From Actinomadura macrotermitis (GTDB lineage Bacteria; Actinomycetota; Actinomycetes; Streptosporangiales; Streptosporangiaceae): 64,000 nucleotides of DNA. The notes under the pieces were generated by a model, which saw only the letters and a list, made by a program, of their open reading frames with translations, was not told the origin of the DNA and did no database searches. Positions 1 through 7,548 of this stretch are shown one piece after another (the stretch's first letter is position 1; each line of letters starts with the position of its first letter). Location: positions 2,046,001 through 2,110,000 of the forward strand of contig NZ_WEGH01000001.1 of the NCBI RefSeq assembly GCF_009604375.1, given 5' to 3'. Position numbers and translations under genes: made by a program.

Positions 1-295
1 CCAGCTTGTCCTGGAGCTGGTACGGCCACCGCGTCCACGCGGCGACGCGGGCCTGGCCCGAGTAGGCGCCGTTCTCGGTCGCGGGGCCGTTGAACTCCTC
101 CCAGAAGGTCCCCTGACGGTCCCTCTTGCGCACCGTCGTCCACTCGGACGGATAGGCGAGGCGGTACTCGTCTGTCACATGCTCGCGGAAGCCGGGTTCG
201 CGGTGCAGGGAGTCGGTGAACTGGCGCCACGGCTGCCACCACGCGACTCCGGCGACCAGCGAGGCGAGCACCGCGAAACGGAATAGGTACGACAC
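1..295 (-). CDS. Membrane-anchored hypothetical protein, partial
   Basis: This is the N-terminal 98 residues of a gene that runs off the left end of the window. The reading frame starts at a GTG at 293-295 and opens with one hydrophobic helix (about residues 3-20, ending in a Trp-rich VAWWQPW stretch), so it is probably an uncleaved membrane anchor with the rest outside the cell. The following stretch, with YRLAYPSEW, resembles the start of PsbP/LpqN-like extracytoplasmic domains of actinobacterial envelope proteins, but this is a weak similarity from memory. It is on the same strand as the glycosyltransferase gene ending at 404 and may belong to that operon. No function can be assigned. The start is not certain because no strong ribosome site is visible. 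Confidence 0.5.
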   Translation of the reverse strand, partial: MSYLFRFAVLASLVAGVAWWQPWRQFTDSLHREPGFREHVTDEYRLAYPSEWTTVRKRDRQGTFWEEFNGPATENGAYSGQARVAAWTRWPYQLQDKL

Positions 296-403
296 GGACC
301 ACGTATACCGTCGGCCCGCATGGCTTGTTATGAGCCCGGGGACCCATTCAAGACCCCAATGTCACCGCCCGGTCCTCGTTGCCGGGCGGCGGGCGTCACT
401 TCT

Positions 404-1654
404 TCAGCTTCCGGGACCGGACAGCGCGAGCCCTTCTACGCGTTCGTCCCGGACCGGCTCCGGGGCGGCGGCGGCCTCGGCTGCGGGCCCACGCCAGACC
501 CGGGCGACGGCCAGGACCGTCGCGGCCACCAGGATGAGATTGCGTGCTACCAGCACGGCGGTCCCCACGCCCTTGCCCGCCATGACGTCACTCCAGAGGA
601 GCGGGAATTCCAGCTGCGTCAGCGCGGTGGCCACCAGAAGCAGCACCAGCACGGGCCGCTGGCGGGTGCGCGGATCCACCGCGCATACGGCCCCGATGCC
701 GAGCAGCCAGATCAGGTACTGCGGTGACAGCACGCGGCTGGTGACGACGGCCACGAGCACGGCCGCCAGCACCGCGTCACAGCCGAAAGCGGGGGTCCAC
801 CGGCGCGGAGCGTGCCGCCAGACCGCGACCGCGAGGAGGACGAAGGCCACGAGATTGACGACGACGCTGGCGGTCGCCGCCGTGGCGATGCCCGGTCCGA
901 CCAGCTCCCACGCCCCGTACCGGAGGCGGCAGACGCCCTGCCATCCGAAGGACCGGGCCACCTGGAAGGGGGTCGCCGCGAGCGCTTCGACCTCGAGCCC
1001 GCGGCCCTCCTGCTGCTGCAGAAAGCCCCAGGCCCCGTCGACGGTGCCGGCCAGGATCGCCAGCACCAGGGCGGCGGTCACCGCGAACGCCGCGATCGTC
1101 TGGACGGCGGCGCGGCTGCGCGGCACGGCCAGGAGCAGCAGCACGGGCCACACCTTCAGCAGGGCGCCCACCGCCGCCAGCGTTCCGAAGATCCGCCTCC
1201 TGGAGATCACCAGCAGGGCGAGGACCACGGGCGCGGTGGCGAACAGGTCATAGCGGAAGTAGACGATCGGGCCGAGCAGAAAGATCCCGGCCACCCAGTA
1301 CCAGGCTCCGCTCCGTGGGCGCCCCTTCCACATCAGCATGCGCAGCACCAGCAGGTCCACGGTCAGTGCACCGAGCATGAACATGAACCCGTAGACGCCA
1401 CCGCCGCCGAAGATCCTGGGCAGCACGAACACCAGCGCGGAGAGCGGCGGGTACTGCCAGCTGGGGTCGTCCCCCGGCAGGTGCCCGGTCACCAGGATCC
1501 GGCTCCACTCCTCGTAGAGTTTGACGTCGCCGAGGATGCCCAGCCGCAGGTAGACCGGCACCAGCAGGATCACGACCAGCAGGACACGGGACAGCACCCA
1601 GCCGGCCATGACCTTGTCGCGCCACTTCGTACGCAAAGCGCCCACCATCCTCAT
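404..1654 (-). CDS. Glycosyltransferase family 87-like (DUF2029) membrane protein
   Basis: A 416-residue multi-pass membrane protein with about ten hydrophobic helices. The sequence YEEWSRIL followed by WQYPPLSALVF near residue 60 and SPQYLIWLL near residue 310 matches the pattern of GT87/DUF2029 polyprenol-phosphate-mannose-dependent mannosyltransferases, which add sugars to envelope glycolipids or glycans on the outer face of the membrane. The ATG at 1652-1654 overlaps the TGA of the upstream gene (ATGA), so the two are translationally coupled; a second in-frame ATG lies two codons later. The acceptor substrate cannot be read from the sequence. The last 30 residues are Ala/Glu-rich and probably cytoplasmic. 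Confidence 0.75.
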   Translation of the reverse strand: MRMVGALRTKWRDKVMAGWVLSRVLLVVILLVPVYLRLGILGDVKLYEEWSRILVTGHLPGDDPSWQYPPLSALVFVLPRIFGGGGVYGFMFMLGALTVDLLVLRMLMWKGRPRSGAWYWVAGIFLLGPIVYFRYDLFATAPVVLALLVISRRRIFGTLAAVGALLKVWPVLLLLAVPRSRAAVQTIAAFAVTAALVLAILAGTVDGAWGFLQQQEGRGLEVEALAATPFQVARSFGWQGVCRLRYGAWELVGPGIATAATASVVVNLVAFVLLAVAVWRHAPRRWTPAFGCDAVLAAVLVAVVTSRVLSPQYLIWLLGIGAVCAVDPRTRQRPVLVLLLVATALTQLEFPLLWSDVMAGKGVGTAVLVARNLILVAATVLAVARVWRGPAAEAAAAPEPVRDERVEGLALSGPGS

Positions 1655-3129
1655 CGCCGCACGAACACGGACGCGGTGGCGTCCTGGTGCACCCGGGTCC
1701 AGCCGTCGGCCTCGCCGAGGATCTCGCCGAGCGGGGTGCGGACCGGCCACACCACGACGTCGATCCGGTTCCGGTCGAGCAGGCCCCGCCACTGCGCCCG
1801 CCCCTGCACGGCCTTCATGTAATCGACCGTGAACGGGACGGGGTACATGTCGAAGCGGTCGTCCATGAAGACCCGCTGGCGCGGCCAGTAGGCGTGGATC
1901 ACATACGCGCCCCACTCGTCGGTGGTGAGGAGGCGGTGACCGAGCAGGCCGCGCTGCTCGACGGCCCGCATGCCCTGGACGGGATACTTGCCGAGAGCCA
2001 GGCCCGGCTCCGACGCCGCCCGCTGACCGATGACCGCGGCGAACACCAGCAGCGACGGCACCAGGGCGAGCCAGGTCCAGGCGAGACGCCTGCGCGACGG
2101 CGCGGCGGACGGCCGCTCCCCCAGCAGCCGGGCCGCAATCGGCAGGCAGACCAGCGGCGTCACCGCCAGGTTGCGCAGCGCCCAGAACCCGAGGAACAGG
2201 AAGGGGATCGCCACCACCAGGTCGCGGCGGTCCGGGCGCGGTTCGGCCCGTGCCAGCACGACAAAGAAGATCAGGACGAACAGCGCGAAGGCGATCCCCA
2301 TCGGCGCCCGGAAATCCGGCGACTTCCACTCCTGGACGTAGTCGAGCGCCTCGCCCCGCCCCATCAGCTCCAGCGGGAACAGCAGGAGCCGGACGCCGTA
2401 AGGGTTGACGACAGCCGCGCCGAACGCGAGCAGTGTCCCCTGCAGGAGAGAGAGCTCCCGGGCCCGCCAGGGCGGCGCGCCGTCCCACCAGCGGCCGGCC
2501 AGGTGCAGGGCGAGATACCCGAACCCCAGCATGAAGGTCCCGTGCGTGTTCACCCAGAACCACATCAGCAGCGGAACCGCCACGCGCGCGTGCCGCCCGG
2601 CGAACGAGTCCGGCAGCTCGACGATCCACACGAGCGCCAGCATCGCCGCCACCCCGAACAGCAGCGGCCGCTCGGCCCAGAGCATGGCCGACACCGCGAC
2701 GGCGGGCAGGACGAGCGGCCCGGTGCGGCCGCCACCGCGGGCCCGGGTGGCGAGCCGGGCCGCCAGGACCGCGATGACCGCACCGGTCAGGCCGTTCACC
2801 AACCGGATCGCGACCGGGCCGGCGGACCGGTCCAAAAGGGCGTACAGGACCTCCGCGAGCCAGGACTGGGCCACCCAGGAGATGCCCGGGAAGGTGAACG
2901 AGTAGATGTCGTGGTGCGGGATTCCGTGGTCCAGGATCCAGTGCCCGGTACGCAGGTGGATCAGGAAGGAATTGTCGTTCAGGCGGCTGAGACCCGCCAC
3001 CCAGCCGAAGGTGGCCCAGATGACGGTCGACGGAAGGCGCCCGATCCACCCGGAATTCAATGCACGCCGCTGCCCCTTTGCGGCGGCCGGGCTTTCCGAG
3101 GGCGCATGGACGGTGGCCGCGGCGCTCAC
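1651..3129 (-). CDS. Multi-pass membrane protein, possible GT-C fold, paralogue of 3339-4820
   Basis: A 492-residue polytopic protein with a short cytoplasmic N-terminus, about ten hydrophobic helices and a hydrophilic C-terminal domain of about 110 residues. Near the first helix it has LNDNSFLIHL, GHWILDHG and HHDIYSF, and the tail carries HAYWPRQRVFMDDRFDMYP. Both segments are nearly the same in the divergent gene at 3339-4820, so the two are paralogues. The plan of acidic and His residues in the first outer loop followed by many helices recalls GT-C glycosyltransferases, and the next gene is a GT87-like enzyme, so a role in envelope glycan transfer is plausible but not proven. The stop codon overlaps the start of the GT87 gene. 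Confidence 0.65.
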   Translation of the reverse strand: MSAAATVHAPSESPAAAKGQRRALNSGWIGRLPSTVIWATFGWVAGLSRLNDNSFLIHLRTGHWILDHGIPHHDIYSFTFPGISWVAQSWLAEVLYALLDRSAGPVAIRLVNGLTGAVIAVLAARLATRARGGGRTGPLVLPAVAVSAMLWAERPLLFGVAAMLALVWIVELPDSFAGRHARVAVPLLMWFWVNTHGTFMLGFGYLALHLAGRWWDGAPPWRARELSLLQGTLLAFGAAVVNPYGVRLLLFPLELMGRGEALDYVQEWKSPDFRAPMGIAFALFVLIFFVVLARAEPRPDRRDLVVAIPFLFLGFWALRNLAVTPLVCLPIAARLLGERPSAAPSRRRLAWTWLALVPSLLVFAAVIGQRAASEPGLALGKYPVQGMRAVEQRGLLGHRLLTTDEWGAYVIHAYWPRQRVFMDDRFDMYPVPFTVDYMKAVQGRAQWRGLLDRNRIDVVVWPVRTPLGEILGEADGWTRVHQDATASVFVRR

Positions 3130-3228
3130 CCGGCTGCGCGCGTCATCGCCGCCGGGCCGACGGCACCGGGAAACGACTCATGATGGTACACAATCGACAA
3201 TCAAACTAGGCGCTGCCTGGAACCGCGT

Positions 3229-3256
3229 GGGCCTGCAGACCCAAACACGGGCCCAA
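3229..3256. promoter_or_regulatory. GGGCC box A between divergent membrane-protein genes
   Basis: The sequence GGGCCTGCAGACCCAA (3229-3244) followed four bases later by GGGCCCAA (3249-3256) is a near-perfect double palindrome. The same arrangement occurs upstream of five other genes in the window. It ends 83 bp before the ATG at 3339 and lies 100 bp before the divergent start at 3129, so it could serve either gene. It is a candidate operator or activator site. Confidence 0.6.
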
Positions 3257-3338
3257 CCCTGCCCGCACCGCTTCTGCCTTGCCGTGCCCGCGGCCCCTCT
3301 GATACGCCTCGGTCCGCCTCCCTCCGCCAAGGAGAACC

Positions 3339-4820
3339 ATGCCGTCGACCGCAGACGAAGCCGCTCTCGAAAAGCCGCCGGAGCCCACCGCCGAGAACAC
3401 CGGGTCCCGGCTGCGCCGGCTACCCGCACCCGGCGTCGGAGCGCTGTTCACGGTCGCCATCGCGATCGGTGCGTGGCTCACCCAGCTGAGCCCGCTCCAC
3501 GACAATTCGTTCCTGCTCCACCTGAAGACCGGGCATTGGATCCTCGGCCATGGAATCCCGCACCACGACATTTACTCGTTCACCGTGCCCGGTCACGAAT
3601 GGGTCGCGCAGTCGTGGCTGGCCGAGGTCGGTTACGCGGCGGCCGACCGGGTCGCGGGCGCCGCCGGGATCAAGATGCTGAACGGGCTGCTCGCGGCCGC
3701 CATCGCGATCCTGGCCTATCGGCTCGCGCTGCGGCTGACCAGGCACGCCGCCCGCGCCGCGTTCCTCACGGCGGCATCGGTGGGAGCGTCGTTCCCGTTC
3801 TGGGAGAGCCGGCCGCTGGTCTTCGGCGTCCTGCTCCTGGTGGTGCTCCTGTGGATCGTGGAAGTGCCCGGCTCAGTGCTCGGCCGGCGGGCCCTCATCA
3901 CCGTCCCGCTCGTGCTGTGGGCATGGGCGAACCTGCACGGCACGTTCGTCCTCGGGTTCGGCTACCTCCTGCTCCACCTGCTCGGGCGCAGAGCGGACGG
4001 CCATCCGCTCCGGGCCGGCCGTGAGCGTGCCCTCGCGTTCGGCGGCCTGCTCGGCTTCGCACTGTGCTTCGTCAACCCCTACGGGTACCGCCTGGTGTTG
4101 TTCCCCTTCGAGCTGGCCGGGCGGGGCGGCATGCTGCAACGCGTCGTGGAGTGGATGCCGCCGAACCTGCGCACACCGCCCGGGGTGCTGTTCGCAGTGT
4201 GGCTGGTGGCCTTCCTCGCCATCATGTTCCTGGCGCGCCGCCGGCCGACCCGCGCCGATGCCCTGGTCGCGCTGGTGTTCCTGGTGCTGGCCCTGTGGGC
4301 GCAGCGCAACATCGCGCTCGCACCACTGGTGGTGCTGCCGATCGTCGCGCGCCTGTCGGCCGTGTCCGAGCTGCGCGACCGCGGGCGGGTGCTGAACACG
4401 GCGCTCATCGCGGTGCTCGTCCTGCTGGGCGGGCGGGCGGGCCTGTCCATGCTCGGCGGGCCCGGCTACGAGCTGACCACCGCCTACCCCACCAAGGCGA
4501 TGCGGGCGGTGCAGGAGAACGGGCTGCTCGGGCGGCGGCTGCTCACCACCGACACCTGGGCGGCCTACGTGGTGCACGCCTACTGGCCGCGGCAGCGGGT
4601 CTTCATCGACGACCGCTACGACATGTACCCCGTCGGCGTCACCGAGGACTACCTCCGGCTGCTGGACGGGGCGCCGGACTGGCAGGAGATCCTGGACCGC
4701 CACCGCGTCGAGGTGGTCGTCTGGCCCCGGCCGGCTCCGCTGAGCCGGTATCTCGGCGCGGCGCCGGGCTGGCGGCGCGTCGCGGAGAATCCGGTGGCCG
4801 TCGTGTACGCGCGGCGATGA
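3339..4820 (+). CDS. Multi-pass membrane protein, possible GT-C fold, with GGGCC box
   Basis: A 493-residue polytopic membrane protein, paralogous over its whole length to the divergent 1651-3129 gene. It has LHDNSFLLHL, GHWILGHG and HHDIYSF in the first outer loop, about ten hydrophobic helices, and a C-terminal soluble domain containing HAYWPRQRVFIDDRYDMYP. The start ATG follows AAGGAGAACC, a good ribosome site. A GGGCC box ends 83 bp upstream, the element shared with the pilin and the pilin-headed toxins, so this gene may belong to the same regulon. A link to glycosylation of the pilus or envelope is possible but rests only on the neighbouring GT87-like gene and the topology. No catalytic motif can be named with confidence. 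Confidence 0.65.
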   Translation: MPSTADEAALEKPPEPTAENTGSRLRRLPAPGVGALFTVAIAIGAWLTQLSPLHDNSFLLHLKTGHWILGHGIPHHDIYSFTVPGHEWVAQSWLAEVGYAAADRVAGAAGIKMLNGLLAAAIAILAYRLALRLTRHAARAAFLTAASVGASFPFWESRPLVFGVLLLVVLLWIVEVPGSVLGRRALITVPLVLWAWANLHGTFVLGFGYLLLHLLGRRADGHPLRAGRERALAFGGLLGFALCFVNPYGYRLVLFPFELAGRGGMLQRVVEWMPPNLRTPPGVLFAVWLVAFLAIMFLARRRPTRADALVALVFLVLALWAQRNIALAPLVVLPIVARLSAVSELRDRGRVLNTALIAVLVLLGGRAGLSMLGGPGYELTTAYPTKAMRAVQENGLLGRRLLTTDTWAAYVVHAYWPRQRVFIDDRYDMYPVGVTEDYLRLLDGAPDWQEILDRHRVEVVVWPRPAPLSRYLGAAPGWRRVAENPVAVVYARR

Positions 4821-4824
4821 CCTG

Positions 4825-4863
4825 CGTCCGGTCCTCCGGGAGCACGCTCCGGAGGACCGGACG
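4825..4863. terminator. Bidirectional hairpin terminator
   Basis: A perfect 15-bp stem, 4825-4839 paired with 4849-4863, with a nine-base loop. It sits between two convergent genes (ending at 4820 and 4871) and can serve both. There is no strong T-run on either side. Confidence 0.65.
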
Positions 4864-4870
4864 GTCGTCG

Positions 4871-6406
4871 TCAGCCGACCGCGATGCCGTCGATCTTGGC
4901 GAAGTAAGGCACTTCGACCGAGACCGCCGAGACCTCCGGCGGCAGCTTGTACAGCGCGGTCAGCGTCAGCTGCTCGCCCTGCCCCACTTCCTTGAGCCTG
5001 GTGTCGAGCGCGGCCATCCGGGGGGCGACGGCGACCCCCCGGTCGTCCTTGAGGACGCGGTAGCGCTTGCCGCCGGCGGACAGGACCACCCCGCTCAGGC
5101 TCTCCCACTTGTAACCGTCCCCGGGAGGGGCGGTGAAGAGCGAGTTCACGTTCAGGACGGCCGGGTCGTCGTTGTGCACGGTCATGGTGAGCGCGGTGTA
5201 GCCGTCGGCGGCGCGCTGAAGCCTGTCGACGGTGACCTTCGCCTTCTTCGGCCACGCGCCCGTCCAGCCGGGGGGCAGCGGTGAACCGGCGATCGTGCCG
5301 GACGCCTGCGGCCCGGCCGGGCGGCCGGCCCCGGTCGCGGCCGGCTGCGGCGCCGGCTTCGGGCGGGTGAACGTGACCGAGACGCGCCGGTTCTTCGCCC
5401 GTCCCTCGGCGCTGTCGTTCGGCACCAGCGGCTCGGTGGAGCCGTGCCCCTTGCTCTCGTAGCCGACCCCGGGCCGCGTCACCAGGGTCTTCAGCTTGGC
5501 CTCGACGCTCTGGGCGCGGCGCTCCGAAAGGGGCTGGTTGATGGCGTCGTTGCCGCTGTTGTCGGTGTGCCCGTCGATCTTCACCGTGGTGCCGGTCGAA
5601 GCGTCGATCTTCTTGGCGACGTCGGCCAGGATCGTCTGCGCCCGCGGGCTGAGGTCGGCCTTGTTCAGGGCGAACAGCACGTCGGAGGAGATCCGCACCC
5701 GCAGGTCCTGCCCGGAGTCGTCCTCGGCGCCGGTGTCGTTCTGCGTGGTCGCGATCACCGGGATCACCCGGGGCGGGCGGGTCTCGGTGGTGGCCGCGTC
5801 GACCGTCTTGCCGGAGTCGTCGACGGGGACGGTGCCGTCGGCGCGGGTGCCGACCGCGACGTCGAAGAAGGGGGCGGCGCCCGGGAACAGCACGGTCATC
5901 TTGCCGACCCCGGGCTTGGGGGGCGGGAAGGCCGCCGCGATGTCCCAGCTGGCGCCCGCTGCGACTTTGGGGAAGTTCGCGCGGGTGCACAGGCATTCCT
6001 TGGCGGAGCTCACCAGCGGATAGTGCAACTGCGAGGCGCCGCCGTCGAAGAGCGCGATGCCCGAGACCGCGTTCGAGTCGAAGGTGCCGACGTCGCGTCC
6101 GTCACCCGCCTCCGCGCTCAGCATGCTTCCGAAGTCGAGTGGCTGCGCGCTCTGGTTCACCACCCGCATCCTGGCGACGACCGCCTTGTCGGCCACGCGT
6201 TCCAAGGCCAGCAGCTCCACCCTGGCCTGCGGATCCTGGAACAGCGGCTGTGAACCCAGCACCCCGTTCTGCGGGGCGGAAGCGCCCGTCGAGGAACCGG
6301 TTGCCGGCGGTTTGCCCTTCTTGTCATCGCCGCCGCAGGATGTCAGGACCAAGGCCAGCGCACCCGTCAAGGCCGCGGTGCGAAGAAAAAGAGGCTTCAT
6401 GCCCAT
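4871..6406 (-). CDS. OmpA-domain lipoprotein
   Basis: A 511-residue secreted lipoprotein. Residues 1-24 form a lipoprotein signal ending in LVLTSC, with lipidation expected at Cys24. After a Gly/Ser/Thr linker comes a beta-rich domain (about 50-200), then an OmpA C-terminal domain (about 232-345) with KIDGHTDNSG and GRAKNRRV, which in this family bind meso-diaminopimelate in peptidoglycan. A third domain of about 140 residues follows and is not recognised. The ATG at 6404-6406 has GAGGAGG seven bases upstream; a second ATG two codons later is possible. It lies just downstream of the pilin terminator, on the same strand as the Tad genes, so it may tie the fibre base to the cell wall. OmpA domains are uncommon but known in actinobacteria. 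Confidence 0.85.
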   Translation of the reverse strand: MGMKPLFLRTAALTGALALVLTSCGGDDKKGKPPATGSSTGASAPQNGVLGSQPLFQDPQARVELLALERVADKAVVARMRVVNQSAQPLDFGSMLSAEAGDGRDVGTFDSNAVSGIALFDGGASQLHYPLVSSAKECLCTRANFPKVAAGASWDIAAAFPPPKPGVGKMTVLFPGAAPFFDVAVGTRADGTVPVDDSGKTVDAATTETRPPRVIPVIATTQNDTGAEDDSGQDLRVRISSDVLFALNKADLSPRAQTILADVAKKIDASTGTTVKIDGHTDNSGNDAINQPLSERRAQSVEAKLKTLVTRPGVGYESKGHGSTEPLVPNDSAEGRAKNRRVSVTFTRPKPAPQPAATGAGRPAGPQASGTIAGSPLPPGWTGAWPKKAKVTVDRLQRAADGYTALTMTVHNDDPAVLNVNSLFTAPPGDGYKWESLSGVVLSAGGKRYRVLKDDRGVAVAPRMAALDTRLKEVGQGEQLTLTALYKLPPEVSAVSVEVPYFAKIDGIAVG

Positions 6407-6454
6407 GATGTTTCCTCCTCGAGCAATATTCCGCCAACCCGCCTGCAATACGAA

Positions 6455-6502
6455 AACGCGAAGGTGGAGCACCGGACGTTCCCGGTGCTCCACCTTCGCG
6501 TT
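6455..6502 (-). terminator. Terminator after the pilin gene
   Basis: A 21-base stem, 6455-6475 paired with 6482-6502, with a short loop. Read on the minus strand it is followed by TTTTCG. It lies 28 bases after the pilin stop and separates the pilin transcript from the OmpA gene. Confidence 0.8.
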
Positions 6503-6529
6503 GTGTGTTGCTTTTTGCGTTGCTTTCGG

Positions 6530-6763
6530 TCAGCCGCCGGACTTGGTGCCGTTGTCCCAGACCTGCTTGACGGCGCTGGAGATGTAGTTCTTGATGGTGG
6601 TGCCGACGTCGGAGGTCGCGAGCGCGAGCGCGATGACGGCGATGAGCAGAACCACCGCGATGTAGGAGACGGGGCCCTCTCCGCGGTCGTCCCGGTCCTT
6701 GGTCGGCATCATGGTGACCATTCGCGCGGAAAGCCACGCAGTGGATGTGCTGATCGGCTTCAT
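6530..6763 (-). CDS. Flp-type pilin with GEG-x-x-SY leader
   Basis: A 77-residue small pilin. The leader carries RGEGPVSYIAVVLLI; by alignment with TadE and Flp signals, the prepilin peptidase would cut after Gly28, leaving a mature 49-residue subunit made of one hydrophobic helix and a short polar tail. Position +6 is Tyr as in Flp pilins, but the usual Glu at +5 is Ser. The same leader and mini-pilin unit head three toxin-like proteins in the window. ATG at 6761-6763 is preceded by GGGAGAGGGAAA; an upstream frame reaching 6859 runs through the GGGCC box and is not used. It is the likely major subunit of the Tad machine encoded next door. It has its own promoter region and terminator, so it can be made in excess. 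Confidence 0.85.
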   Translation of the reverse strand: MKPISTSTAWLSARMVTMMPTKDRDDRGEGPVSYIAVVLLIAVIALALATSDVGTTIKNYISSAVKQVWDNGTKSGG

Positions 6764-6832
6764 TTTCCCTCTCCCACGTATTCGGCTCCGCCTTTCGAGT
6801 ACTAATGTAGGGAGAGTGGAAGCACGTCCCCA

Positions 6833-6872
6833 GGGCCTGCAGGCCCAACCTGGGCCCATCGTTCGGGCCCAT
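6833..6872. promoter_or_regulatory. GGGCC box B upstream of the pilin
   Basis: Three linked elements: the perfect palindrome GGGCCTGCAGGCCC (6833-6846), TGGGCCCA (6851-6858) and CGGGCCCAT (about 6864-6872), the last touching the stop codon of the response regulator gene. The edge nearest the pilin is 70 bp from its ATG, a spacing like that of the other five boxes. A TACATTAGT sequence between box and gene (minus strand) could be a -10 region. Confidence 0.65.
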
Positions 6873-7531
6873 TAGCGGTCCCTCGCCGTGGTGCCCAGCC
6901 AGTTGGCGATCGCGGCGGCCCTGTTGGTCACGGCCAGTTTCGCGAAGATGCGGTTCACATGGTTCTTCACCGTCTTCTCGGTGAGGAACAGTTCCCCGGC
7001 GATCTCCCGGTTGCTGCGGCCCCGCGCGATGAGGTCCATGACCTCGGACTCGCGGGCGGACAGGCCGAAGCCCTGCTGGCCGGGCGCGCGGACGGCCAGC
7101 GCCGGCTGCGTCTCCTTCATCGCCGCCATCAGCGCGGACACCGCGACCGGGGAGAGCGGGTTGCCCTTCCCCGAGACCGTGTCGCGGACGGCGGCCGCGA
7201 GCTCCTCGGCGGTGAACGTGCCGTGCACCAGGTAGCCGCTGGCGCCGTGGCGCACCGCGGCCCGGATCGTCTCGGCGTCGTCGGTGTAGGTGAGCATCAG
7301 CACCCGGGTGAGGGTGCTCAGCGTGCGCACCGCCGTCAGCCCGTCGACCAGCGGCATCCGCACGTCCAGCAGCACCAGGTCGGGCCGGTGCCGTTCGGTG
7401 AGCTCGATGGCGTGCGCGCCGTCGCCGGCCTGCCCGACGACCCGCACCTCGCCCGTCGACTCCAGCAGGGCGACCAGCCCCGACCGGACGACCGGGTTGT
7501 CGTCCGCCACCACGACGCTGACCTGACTCAT
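6872..7531 (-). CDS. NarL/LuxR-type response regulator
   Basis: A 219-residue two-component regulator. The receiver domain (1-120) has the acidic pair in VADDNP, the phospho-acceptor Asp in LVLLDVRMP and a Thr in LMLTYTDD. The usual GYL-x-K lysine is replaced: the sequence is GYLVHG, so switching may be atypical. The C-terminal LuxR helix-turn-helix (about 150-215) has LSARESEVMDLIARG and LTEKTVKNHVNRIFAKL. The ATG at 7529-7531 has GGAGAG four bases upstream; a TTG at 7552 overlapping the kinase stop is an alternative. It is the last gene of the Tad operon, directly after its kinase, and ends inside GGGCC box B, making it the best candidate to bind those boxes. That link is inference. Confidence 0.9.
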   Translation of the reverse strand: MSQVSVVVADDNPVVRSGLVALLESTGEVRVVGQAGDGAHAIELTERHRPDLVLLDVRMPLVDGLTAVRTLSTLTRVLMLTYTDDAETIRAAVRHGASGYLVHGTFTAEELAAAVRDTVSGKGNPLSPVAVSALMAAMKETQPALAVRAPGQQGFGLSARESEVMDLIARGRSNREIAGELFLTEKTVKNHVNRIFAKLAVTNRAAAIANWLGTTARDR

Positions 7532-7548
7532 GGAACTCTCCAGCTCGT

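Noticed and set aside
404..3049. One 881-residue frame covering two genes
   Set aside because: The first half is a shadow of the membrane protein at 1651-3129 in another frame; only the part from 1654 down is a real gene.
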